Part shown: positions 1-6,571 of the stretch, piece by piece
How positions within the stretch are numbered: position 1 is the stretch's first letter
How the letters are laid out: the number at the start of each line of letters is the position of its first letter
Assembly: GCA_012520655.1 (NCBI GenBank)
Contig: JAAYNW010000051.1
Span: forward strand, 1-32,783
Reading direction: 5' to 3'
DNA: 32,783 nucleotides
Source of the DNA: Clostridiales bacterium
GTDB lineage: Bacteria; Bacillota; Clostridia; Lachnospirales; Lachnospiraceae
Translations under genes and position numbers: made by a program
The notes under the pieces: model-generated
Told to the model about the DNA's origin: nothing
Database searches by the model: none
The model's input: the letters and a program-made list of their open reading frames with translations, nothing else

Positions 1-561
1 CTCCCTATCTCCGATCATCACTGTATGTTCTTTATCTATGTATTTATGTTCCGCTTTCGCCTTGTCCTCTCCTTTGCCGGTGCGGTTTGCAAGCTGCAGC
101 AAGGCTTCTTCCACTACTTCTTCTTTACTTCCGCGAACACCGTTTAACTCACTTCCCACAACCACATCAAAATAGTGATAAATGTCGAAATGACGCAATA
201 TCTTTTCCACAAATACGGTAGGCTTGCTGGATGCTACCGCGAGAACTTTCCCTTCTTCCTTCAATTCCTTCAGCATATCCGCAATGCCCGGGAAAATTTT
301 ATTCTGAAAGATTCCCGTAGGCGCAAACCATTCTCGGTATTTCGCAACTGCCTTCTCCGCCTTTTCTTCGTCGAATCCATAATACTTCATAAAACTGTCC
401 TTAAGCGGGGGACCGATAAAAGGTTCAAGCTTATCCAAATTCGGCTCATCGATGCCAAAGCTCTTAAGCGCATACTGAACCGATGTTGTAATACCTTCCT
501 TGGGGTCCGTCAGCGTTCCGTCCAAATCAAATAATAAATTTTTAAACTTCGTTAATTTCAT
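1..561 (-). CDS. HAD-IA family phosphatase (phosphoglycolate phosphatase-like), C-terminus cut by window edge
   Basis: This is a probable cytosolic phosphomonoesterase of the haloacid dehalogenase superfamily, subfamily IA, the group that contains Gph and PpaX. About 187 codons are present and the 3' end lies beyond base 1. Motif I is FDLDGTLTD, with nucleophile Asp12 and general acid Asp14. Motif II is the VASSK segment, a Ser-containing strand end. A Lys in VRGSKEE fits motif III, and VMIGDRE at the window edge is the start of motif IV. The helical cap lies between motifs I and II. The ATG at 561 is preceded by AGGAG about 7 bases upstream. The gene follows the Fpg-like gene by 28 bases, so the two are probably cotranscribed. 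The family is certain; the substrate is not. Phosphoglycolate, pyrophosphate or a nucleotide are all possible. Confidence 0.88.
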   Translation of the reverse strand, partial: MKLTKFKNLLFDLDGTLTDPKEGITTSVQYALKSFGIDEPNLDKLEPFIGPPLKDSFMKYYGFDEEKAEKAVAKYREWFAPTGIFQNKIFPGIADMLKELKEEGKVLAVASSKPTVFVEKILRHFDIYHYFDVVVGSELNGVRGSKEEVVEEALLQLANRTGKGEDKAKAEHKYIDKEHTVMIGDRE

Positions 562-589
562 TATATTCTCCTATATTCGTAAGGCATTA

Positions 590-1414
590 TTAAATTTTCT
601 GGCATTGGGCACAGAAATATATCGTTCCTCCGAGATAGGAGGCCTTCTGTATCGGACTTGCACAATAGACACAAGGCTTTCCCAAAGTTTTCTTGCTTAG
701 CTTCGTATGATACCCGCCAGTCTGTCCGAATAGATTTTTCTCCGTATCCCGTCCCCCCTTTTCTGTCATTTGCCAAAGGGTATTCACTACCGCTTCAAAC
801 AAATGTTTCCAATCATCTTCACGTAGGCTTCCGATCTTTCTTTTTGGATGAATTCCTGCCTCCAGCAGAATATCCTGCAATACACCGTTACCCAACCCGG
901 GAATCCTCTGTTCCGTGGCAAGCATGGCTTTGGCGGAAAGATTTCCATTTAAGTCTTCTTTCAAAGACTTAAAATACGGATAATCAAATCCTTCCGTTCC
1001 GGGCATAGGTTTTTCCTTAGCCACCAGATAATAAAAGTTATCGTATTCCTCAGGTTTGAACAAGAACATAGCACCGTACATCTGCACGGAACATATCAGG
1101 GAGCTGTCATCTTCAAAGATAATTCTCATCTGGTATTTTTCAGGAAGTTTTTCTCCCGGTTCAAAATATCTGATATTTATTCCTTCTCCAACCGTAAACC
1201 TATAGTCTTCAAGCTCTACTTCCACCATGCTTCCGATGCCGTGCGATGCACCAACCGTCTTGCCGACCATCTTCCCCGCATATTCCTGCGGTTCACCTGC
1301 ATACCAGGCAAAAGAATGCTTTGTATGCTCTGCTTCTACTTCCGCAATCCTTTTCCCTCTGACCGTATCGTTTAACTGTCCGGCTATTGTCAGGCTTTCC
1401 GGTATTTCTATCAT
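590..1414 (-). CDS. Fpg/MutM/Nei-like DNA glycosylase homologue with altered catalytic residues
   Basis: The protein is homologous to formamidopyrimidine-DNA glycosylase and endonuclease VIII, which remove oxidised bases and cut the abasic site. A longer reading frame begins at 1444, but its ATG has no ribosome binding site. The internal ATG at 1414 has a G-rich site (AAGGGGG) upstream and gives the family-like N-terminus MIEIPES, 274 residues. The helix-two-turn-helix is visible around IPGLGNGVLQDIL and GIHP. The C-terminal zinc finger is C-x2-C-x16-C-x2-C. Key residues differ from classical Fpg: the N-terminal nucleophile Pro2 is Ile2 although Glu3 is kept, and the zinc-finger Arg five residues before the third Cys is Gly. 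It may be a divergent glycosylase, a lyase or only a DNA-binding relative. It sits upstream of the HAD gene and has its own promoter. Confidence 0.85.
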   Translation of the reverse strand: MIEIPESLTIAGQLNDTVRGKRIAEVEAEHTKHSFAWYAGEPQEYAGKMVGKTVGASHGIGSMVEVELEDYRFTVGEGINIRYFEPGEKLPEKYQMRIIFEDDSSLICSVQMYGAMFLFKPEEYDNFYYLVAKEKPMPGTEGFDYPYFKSLKEDLNGNLSAKAMLATEQRIPGLGNGVLQDILLEAGIHPKRKIGSLREDDWKHLFEAVVNTLWQMTEKGGRDTEKNLFGQTGGYHTKLSKKTLGKPCVYCASPIQKASYLGGTIYFCAQCQKI

Positions 1415-1464
1415 TCTCCATTCCCCCTTTTGCTTTATTTCCATGCTGTTTATATATTATATAT

Positions 1465-1493
1465 AGTGTATATATGGTTCTTATTTTTGTCAA
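1465..1493 (-). promoter_or_regulatory. Probable sigma-A promoter for the Fpg-like/HAD operon
   Basis: On the minus strand a perfect -35 TTGACA (1488-1493) is followed after 17 bases by TACACT (1465-1470), a weak -10. TATACA at a 15-base spacing is an alternative. The downstream leader is a run of alternating A and T. The element lies between the thiT terminator and the gene start, which supports independent transcription. Confidence 0.45.
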
Positions 1494-1509
1494 TCATGCT
1501 TAAATATAA

Positions 1510-1546
1510 TGCGGCCTTCTGAATTAATCCAGAAGACCGCTTGTTT
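1510..1546 (-). terminator. Terminator after thiT
   Basis: An 11-base inverted repeat (GCGGTCTTCTG and CAGAAGGCCGC on the minus strand, one G-T pair) encloses an 8-base loop just past the thiT stop codon. The strongest T-run (TTGTTTTTT) is on the plus-strand side, and on the minus strand only ATTATATTT follows. The hairpin could therefore work in both directions. As no plus-strand gene ends here, its role is most likely to end thiT mRNA. Confidence 0.7.
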
Positions 1547-1550
1547 TTTC

Positions 1551-2237
1551 TTATGCACTTTCACCGAGCGCCATCACTTTTACTCGGGCAAGTCCCTTAT
1601 TTACCGGAGGGATTGCAATGAGTATAAGCGTAAATAATGTTTCTAATCCGATATAGGCTCCGTTGTAAGCCAGCGAATAAATCGGAGCCGACATATTGTA
1701 ATACTCACCATAGCTTCCGAAGAATATCATCCCCGACAGGAAGGCAAAAAAGTAACGCCCTAATACACCGAGCAGAAATCCCTTAATCAAACCGTATCTC
1801 GAATTGGAAAAAAGACCCGAGAGCCCCAATGCGCCAAATGCAAGGATATAATCGGTCAGCATTTGAGGTATACTGATAATATACGGCTCTATAATAAGCT
1901 GCAAAAAACCGTATGCAATTGCCGTCATCAGTCCGCCCTTAAATCCGAACCAATATCCGATCAGGCATATAAACAACATACTGAAGAAAGTAACAGATCC
2001 TCCCATCGGCATATCAACAACTTTAATCATAGACGTTACCGTAGCGAGCGCCATTGCCATGGAAGAAAACACTAGTTGTCTCGTGCCGAACCTCTTGCTC
2101 CCGCTTTTCCCCGAAATAAAGCATGCCGCAAGCAGAATCGCTATCATAACTGCGACCAAAGTTCCATAGCCTGCTCTTGTGAGTTCGAAATAATTTCCCC
2201 ACTCTTGATCAATAACTTCTTTTGCAAAAAATGACAT
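1551..2237 (-). CDS. thiT: Thiamine ECF transporter S component ThiT
   Basis: ThiT is the membrane-embedded thiamine-binding subunit of an energy-coupling-factor transporter. It captures thiamine and works with a shared EcfA-EcfA'-EcfT module. The 228-residue protein has about six hydrophobic segments. The ThiT-type loop MPMGGSVTFFSM is visible, as is QMLTDYILAFG in the fifth segment. A TPP riboswitch in the leader independently supports thiamine as substrate. The ATG at 2237 has an ideal GGAGG site separated from it by seven T residues. The gene is monocistronic, with its own promoter and terminator. The ECF energy module to its right is a different operon with its own S component, so whether ThiT uses that module or one elsewhere cannot be told here. 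Confidence 0.95.
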   Translation of the reverse strand: MSFFAKEVIDQEWGNYFELTRAGYGTLVAVMIAILLAACFISGKSGSKRFGTRQLVFSSMAMALATVTSMIKVVDMPMGGSVTFFSMLFICLIGYWFGFKGGLMTAIAYGFLQLIIEPYIISIPQMLTDYILAFGALGLSGLFSNSRYGLIKGFLLGVLGRYFFAFLSGMIFFGSYGEYYNMSAPIYSLAYNGAYIGLETLFTLILIAIPPVNKGLARVKVMALGESA

Positions 2238-2275
2238 AAAAAAACCTCCTTTGTAATATGTAAATCACATGGAGG
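2238..2275 (-). promoter_or_regulatory. Hairpin over the thiT ribosome binding site (riboswitch expression platform)
   Basis: On the minus strand CCTCC (2271-2275) can pair with the ribosome binding site GGAGG (2245-2249). An inner ATGT/ACAT stem lies between them, and seven T residues follow directly before the ATG. The element could hide the ribosome binding site or act as a weak intrinsic terminator. This is the logical output stage of the upstream TPP riboswitch. Which mechanism applies is inference. Confidence 0.5.
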
Positions 2276-2330
2276 GGCTCAAATAATCCGTTTGACAAAT
2301 GCAAACATAAATGAGTGTATTTATACAAAC

Positions 2331-2424
2331 TGCTTCCCTACGCCGGTATTATCCGTTTCAGGTTATGAGGGTTAGAATCAGAACTCTTTGTCCCGATTCA
2401 ATCTCAGCTATTGCTCCCCTAGCG
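2331..2424 (-). ncRNA. TPP riboswitch (THI element)
   Basis: The minus-strand leader of thiT shows the THI-box core in order: GGGGAGC, then CTGAGA after a short stem, then a variable hairpin (GAATC with GATTC), then ACCC closing the second stem, then AACCTGA, and finally GGATAATACCGGCGTAGGGA. These are the conserved pyrimidine- and pyrophosphate-binding parts of the TPP aptamer. High TPP would be expected to lower thiT expression through the downstream hairpin. Confidence 0.95.
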
Positions 2425-2439
2425 ATTTATTTTGTATAC

Positions 2440-2468
2440 AATATATCTTGTATCTTTATCCTTGTCAA
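2440..2468 (-). promoter_or_regulatory. Sigma-A promoter of the thiT riboswitch transcript
   Basis: On the minus strand a perfect TTGACA (2463-2468) is followed after exactly 17 bases by TATATT (2440-2445). The expected start near 2433 is about 10 bases before the first riboswitch helix. This is one of the best promoter matches in the window. Confidence 0.8.
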
Positions 2469-2478
2469 GCCATTCATT

Positions 2479-3336
2479 TTAGTTTTTATTCAAAAAAGCT
2501 TTTAATTCTTCTTTTTTTTCTTCCGCCACTTCATAACCGTGCCGGTAATATTCCTTCAATCTCTGCACATCTGTCTCATTATTCATCAGGTATATGTCGT
2601 CCGAAGGACGAAGCACGAACACTTTCCCTTCCTTTTCCATGTGTTCCAGAACATCGAGGGAATGATTATATCTGGCCGCCCTGCCGGCTACCAGCTGAAC
2701 AAATTTCGGATATCTATGGTACAGAAGCCTAAGCATCGCGAGATAGAAATGTCTCTGCTTCTTTCTGTATTTCGTATTTCTTGTAACCACTACGATGATC
2801 TTCTTCCAGCCCTCTTCCAGAGCCTTTCCTATCGGAATCGCATCCGCCATTCCTCCATCCAGCATAGGAATTCCCTCTATTTCCGTTACTTTTCCGATAA
2901 AGGGCAACGAGTTTGCCGCCCTGCATATTTTCAAAAACCCATCTTTGTCGCTGAATTCTTCAAAATAAACAGGTTCTCCGGTAATGCAATTTACCGTACT
3001 TGTAATAAATCTTTTTGCGGAAGAAGAAAACGCTTCAAAATCAAAGGGAACTCTCCTCTTGGGAATCTCATCAAATAACAAATCCATATCGAAGAAGGTG
3101 CCTTTTTTGATAAAAGTAGAAAAACCGAAATACTTTTCCGTTTCCATCGGCTCAATTATTGCTTCTACCACGCGCCCTCTCTGTCCCGACACATAATTCA
3201 TCCCGGCATATGCCCCTGCCGAAACCGCCATCACGTTCGGAATATGTATATCATTATCCAGAAAAGAATCCAGCACGCCCGCACAGAACATACTGCGCAT
3301 GGCTCCTCCCTCCAATATAATACCTATATTTTGCAC
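2479..3336 (-). CDS. Patatin-like phospholipase (YjjU/RssA-type serine hydrolase)
   Basis: This is a predicted serine lipid acyl hydrolase of the patatin family, which uses a Ser-Asp dyad. The oxyanion-hole segment is LEGGAMRS near residue 10. The nucleophile Ser39 sits in AVSAG, where the first Gly of the usual GxSxG is Ala. The catalytic Asp160 is in MLDGG. Length (285 residues) fits the bacterial YjjU-like subgroup. A longer frame starts with TTG at 3354, but the AGGAG motif lies inside it, eight bases before GTG at 3336, so GTG is the better start. The gene begins 38 bases after ecfT, with no terminator seen, so it is probably the last gene of the ECF operon. There is no signal peptide. 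The substrate is unknown; membrane phospholipids are a family-based guess. Confidence 0.9.
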   Translation of the reverse strand: MQNIGIILEGGAMRSMFCAGVLDSFLDNDIHIPNVMAVSAGAYAGMNYVSGQRGRVVEAIIEPMETEKYFGFSTFIKKGTFFDMDLLFDEIPKRRVPFDFEAFSSSAKRFITSTVNCITGEPVYFEEFSDKDGFLKICRAANSLPFIGKVTEIEGIPMLDGGMADAIPIGKALEEGWKKIIVVVTRNTKYRKKQRHFYLAMLRLLYHRYPKFVQLVAGRAARYNHSLDVLEHMEKEGKVFVLRPSDDIYLMNNETDVQRLKEYYRHGYEVAEEKKEELKAFLNKN

Positions 3337-3374
3337 AACTTCATCTCCTGTCAATTAAAATAAACCTAAAGCAG

Positions 3375-4202
3375 CTACGCGAACGGATTATAGAACCGAT
3401 TGCCGTCGTGAAAGGTAATAATAAGTGCTGCCACCGTTATAATGACAGATACCGTAATTACAATATAATCTGCCTTTTTCAGCGTCTTCCCCGCATACCA
3501 TGTTCTTTTCTTATGTTTTCCAAATCCGCGAAGCTCCATGGCATTGCCGACCACGTCGATGCGATCCATGCTCGTAAAGATGAGCGGAAAAATAATAGAA
3601 GCCGTATTCTTTATCCGGCTGAGCAAGGAGGCCTTCCCCGACATCTCGATCCCTCTCGCCTCCTGCGCATGTTTAATCTTTAAAAAGTCATCCTGTACAT
3701 CCGGTATATACCGAAGCGCGATAGCCACCGAATAACCGACATTATAACTTATTCCTATACGGTTTAAGGAAGCGGCAAATTCGCTGGGATTAGTGGTTAT
3801 GATAAACGTAAAAACCGCCGGCACAATCGTTACGTATTTTATCAGGACGTTAAATTCATAAAAAAGCTGTTCCTTTGTCAGCCAATAGTTTCCGAATAAA
3901 TGTACGATATCCGTCCTGCTGCCGTATATGTTCACACCTTCATAGGGTGAAAAAGCAAAGATGGCGAGCAGATTTATAACGAGAAAAAAAAGGATGAATT
4001 TCAAGACTGTCCCTATCTGTCTCCACTCAATCTTCGACATTTTGTAAATAACCAGGCTTCCCAAAACCATCGTCAAAAGCACTCTCGTATCATAGGACAG
4101 CATGCTGGCAAGCATCCATAACAAGAAAAAAATAAGCTTTGTAACACCGGAAAGCCTATGGATCCATGTATCTCTTTCTTCATAAGTCAATATTCTGGCC
4201 AT
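3375..4202 (-). CDS. ecfT: ECF transporter transmembrane component EcfT
   Basis: EcfT is the membrane scaffold that couples ATP hydrolysis by the two ATPases to movement of the S component. The 275-residue protein has hydrophobic segments near residues 20-55, 65-85, 115-135, 150-165 and 245-265. It carries the two cytoplasmic coupling motifs of the family: ARG at residues 182-184 (AQEARGIE) and LRG at 224-226 (AMELRGFG). It starts two bases after the ATPase gene stops, and its AGGAG site lies inside the end of that gene, which points to translational coupling. With the ATPase and the UPF0397 protein it forms a complete group I ECF transporter, in which all subunits are encoded together. Confidence 0.93.
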   Translation of the reverse strand: MARILTYEERDTWIHRLSGVTKLIFFLLWMLASMLSYDTRVLLTMVLGSLVIYKMSKIEWRQIGTVLKFILFFLVINLLAIFAFSPYEGVNIYGSRTDIVHLFGNYWLTKEQLFYEFNVLIKYVTIVPAVFTFIITTNPSEFAASLNRIGISYNVGYSVAIALRYIPDVQDDFLKIKHAQEARGIEMSGKASLLSRIKNTASIIFPLIFTSMDRIDVVGNAMELRGFGKHKKRTWYAGKTLKKADYIVITVSVIITVAALIITFHDGNRFYNPFA

Positions 4203-4204
4203 AA

Positions 4205-5917
4205 CTATTTTTCTCCTTCCCGTAAAGCTCTTTCGTAATGGATAAAACGTTCAGCAAATTCGGAAGGGGACTCGATGCCGCACTTTACGGCAAGGTCATA
4301 TAAAGAAGTCTTTTTCAGATATGCCTTGTCCGCAATCATTTCGTCCGTAAGCACATTGACGGGAGCGTCATCCGCAATAAGATGCCCGTCCGCAATCACA
4401 ATCGCCCTATCCGTATACTCCAGCATCAAATGCATGTCATGCGTAATCATTATAATCGTGATGCCGTACCTTTCGTTGATTTCTTTAAGAAATTCCATGA
4501 TCTCCGTATAATGTCTGTAATCCTGCCCTGCCGTTGGTTCATCCAGGATAATGACTTCCGGATTCATTACGAGAATAGATGCAATGGTTACCCGTTTCTT
4601 CTGCCCATAGCTGAGCGCAGATATCGGCCAGTTGCGGAACGGATACAGCCCGCATATTTTAAGCGTATGGTAAACTCTTTCTTTTATCTCTTCTTCCGGC
4701 ACGCCGCGTACCGCAAGTCCTAAAGCTACTTCGTCATAAATCATCGGCTTGGAGATCATCTGGCCGGGACTCTGCATAACCAATCCAATCTTTTCTCCGC
4801 GCTCTTTTACCGACAGGCCCTCGATGTCCTCGCCGTTCAAAAGAATACTTCCTTTTGTGGGCTTCATAAATCCGCAAATAATCCCTGCCAGCGTAGACTT
4901 TCCGGCACCGTTCTTACCGACAACGCTTACCATCTCCCCTTTATGTATATCGAAATGAATATGCTGCAATACTTGCTTTCCCTCTATATAGGAAAAATAC
5001 AAATCTTTTACGGTAAGCACACTTTCTTCCGATTGTTTTCTCTTTTCATATTCAGCTGCCTGAAACCATTTTTTCACCTGCTCCTTATAGGAATCCAGAA
5101 GCATGGTTTCTATATGCTGAGGTCTGCTTTCCTCCGTTATCCGACAGCCGGCATGCTTCAGAGCAGCAATATAAAGCGGCTCCCTGATTCCTTGTTCAGT
5201 AAATATATTTCCCGCAAGTATTTCATCGGGCTTCAGATCCGCCACAATGCGGCCTTCTCCCACGACAATAATCCTATCCACATCCCGATAGAGCGCATCC
5301 TCCAACCGGTGTTCGATAATTAAAATCGTAGCATTTCTTTCCTTGCTAATTCTATCGATTAAATCAATTGCCCGCTTCCCTGTTGCTGGATCGAGATTGG
5401 CAAGGGGTTCGTCAAATAACAATATTTCTACATCATCCACCATGACGCCTGCCATCGAAACTCTCTGTTTCTGTCCACCCGACAGCTCCCACGGAGCATT
5501 CTTAAGCAGCCTATCCACTTCTACGATTTCCGCTACCCTTTCTACCCTGTCAAGCATTTCTTCCTGGGGAACCATATCGTTCTCCAAGGCAAACGCGATA
5601 TCTTCGGCAACGGTCAAACCGATAAATTGTCCATTCGTATCCTGCAAAACGGTTCCCGCAATCTTTGACATTCCAAATACACCCAGCTTCGCAGGATCTT
5701 CTCCCTTGACTCTCAGCGTTCCTGTTATATCACCGGCAAATGAAAATGGAACCAAGCCGTTAATGCAGTGGACAATTGTTGATTTGCCCGAACCGGATGG
5801 TCCCACAATCAAAACCTTTTCTCCGGGATAAATCTTTAGATTTATATCCCGGAGAGTAGGTTCTACCTGTGATCGATATTTAAAAGTATAATCCTTAAAT
5901 TCGATAATCGGTGTCAT
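4205..5917 (-). CDS. ECF transporter ATPase, two fused ABC domains (EcfA-EcfA')
   Basis: This cytoplasmic ATPase powers the ECF transporter. It is a tandem fusion of two nucleotide-binding domains in 570 residues. Domain 1 has Walker A GPSGSGKST (Lys45), signature LSGGQ (145-149), Walker B ending in Glu170 and the switch His203. Domain 2 has Walker A GKNGAGKST (Lys340), signature LSYGQ (435-439), Walker B ending in Glu460 and a switch His in ITHD. A linker of about 50 charged residues (near 250-300) joins them. The change of LSGGQ to LSYGQ in the second half is common in YkoD-type fusions. It lies seven bases after the UPF0397 gene and two before ecfT. Because the module has its own S component it is probably dedicated, though sharing with ThiT is possible. 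Confidence 0.93.
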   Translation of the reverse strand: MTPIIEFKDYTFKYRSQVEPTLRDINLKIYPGEKVLIVGPSGSGKSTIVHCINGLVPFSFAGDITGTLRVKGEDPAKLGVFGMSKIAGTVLQDTNGQFIGLTVAEDIAFALENDMVPQEEMLDRVERVAEIVEVDRLLKNAPWELSGGQKQRVSMAGVMVDDVEILLFDEPLANLDPATGKRAIDLIDRISKERNATILIIEHRLEDALYRDVDRIIVVGEGRIVADLKPDEILAGNIFTEQGIREPLYIAALKHAGCRITEESRPQHIETMLLDSYKEQVKKWFQAAEYEKRKQSEESVLTVKDLYFSYIEGKQVLQHIHFDIHKGEMVSVVGKNGAGKSTLAGIICGFMKPTKGSILLNGEDIEGLSVKERGEKIGLVMQSPGQMISKPMIYDEVALGLAVRGVPEEEIKERVYHTLKICGLYPFRNWPISALSYGQKKRVTIASILVMNPEVIILDEPTAGQDYRHYTEIMEFLKEINERYGITIIMITHDMHLMLEYTDRAIVIADGHLIADDAPVNVLTDEMIADKAYLKKTSLYDLAVKCGIESPSEFAERFIHYERALREGEK

Positions 5918-5924
5918 TTTCCAT

Positions 5925-6476
5925 CTAGTCCTCTTTTGTCAAACTGGAAGACTTGGCACCAACCTTGGAATATCCCACAGCCAACAATGTCCCAAGAATA
6001 GCAATAATTATCACATTGCCGAGCCATGCAGCCACACCCTGTAAAAAGACTTTGTTAACCGGTTCCTTATAAATAAGAATATCCAAAACGGGAGCCGCAA
6101 GAATCCAAGCCGCTGCGTTGGCGATAATCTGTACCACGTTAAAATGAATAATTTCCTTCTTGCCGAATCCGCCTTCCTTAATGGAGTACTTCTTCGCAAA
6201 TACACCTAGGATAAATCCGAATATAGCTTCCGGGAAAACCCAGCTCCACCATGCGCTTCCATAGAAGAATATATCTCCCAGGGCATGTCCGATAAGACCT
6301 ACTGCCGCTCCTACGACAGGTCCGAACACGGCGGCCAGAAATGCGAGCAATGCCGCTCTCGGCTGCAAATAGGTATTCGGAATACCAAGCGGAATCTGCA
6401 CCTGTGTCAAAGCGACAAATAAAGCTGCTCCGATTCCGATTGCAACTACTTCTTTTACACCAAACTTTGTCTTCAT
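5925..6476 (-). CDS. UPF0397 family ECF transporter S component
   Basis: This is the substrate-binding integral membrane subunit of the ECF transporter encoded downstream. The 183-residue protein has five or six hydrophobic segments. It carries the UPF0397 landmarks: GIGAALF near the N-terminus, IPLGIPNTYLQPR, FGPVVGAAVGLIGHALGD and YGSAWWSWVFPE. A longer frame reaches 6536, but the ATG at 6476 is preceded by AGGAGG at good spacing and gives the typical MKTKFGVKEVVAIG start. Databases often call this family a riboflavin transporter component, but that label is weak. No FMN or other known riboswitch is visible upstream, so the substrate must be treated as unknown. It is the first gene of the S-A-T-patatin operon. 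Confidence 0.88.
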   Translation of the reverse strand: MKTKFGVKEVVAIGIGAALFVALTQVQIPLGIPNTYLQPRAALLAFLAAVFGPVVGAAVGLIGHALGDIFFYGSAWWSWVFPEAIFGFILGVFAKKYSIKEGGFGKKEIIHFNVVQIIANAAAWILAAPVLDILIYKEPVNKVFLQGVAAWLGNVIIIAILGTLLAVGYSKVGAKSSSLTKED

Positions 6477-6541
6477 GATTCCTTCCTCCTCATTTGTTGT
6501 TTGTCTCAACCTTTTAGGACCTTCTAATGAGTCCACGCTTT

Positions 6542-6571
6542 ATCATATCATAATTTCCTTCTTAAGTCCAA
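6542..6571 (-). promoter_or_regulatory. Possible promoter for the ECF operon inside the end of addA
   Basis: On the minus strand TTGGAC (6566-6571) and TATGAT (6542-6547) are 18 bases apart, and TGA immediately before the -10 makes it an extended -10. The expected start near 6535 leaves a leader of about 59 bases before the UPF0397 ATG. It overlaps the addA stop codon, so read-through from addA is also possible. Confidence 0.4.

Noticed and set aside
175..534. A 119-codon plus-strand reading frame
   Set aside because: It lies opposite the HAD phosphatase, which has clear catalytic motifs. The plus-strand product has no recognisable pattern and no ribosome binding site.
1441..1480. Alternating AT tract resembling a repeat or regulatory element
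   Set aside because: It is short and irregular and lies in the leader of the Fpg-like gene. AT richness is enough to explain it.
2311..2505. Plus-strand frames over the thiT leader
   Set aside because: The stretch is explained by the TPP riboswitch and promoter on the minus strand.
6480..6535. Possible riboswitch before the UPF0397 gene
   Set aside because: Only a weak GGAC/GTCC pairing is seen. No FMN, cobalamin, TPP or other known core motif is present, and the leader is too short.
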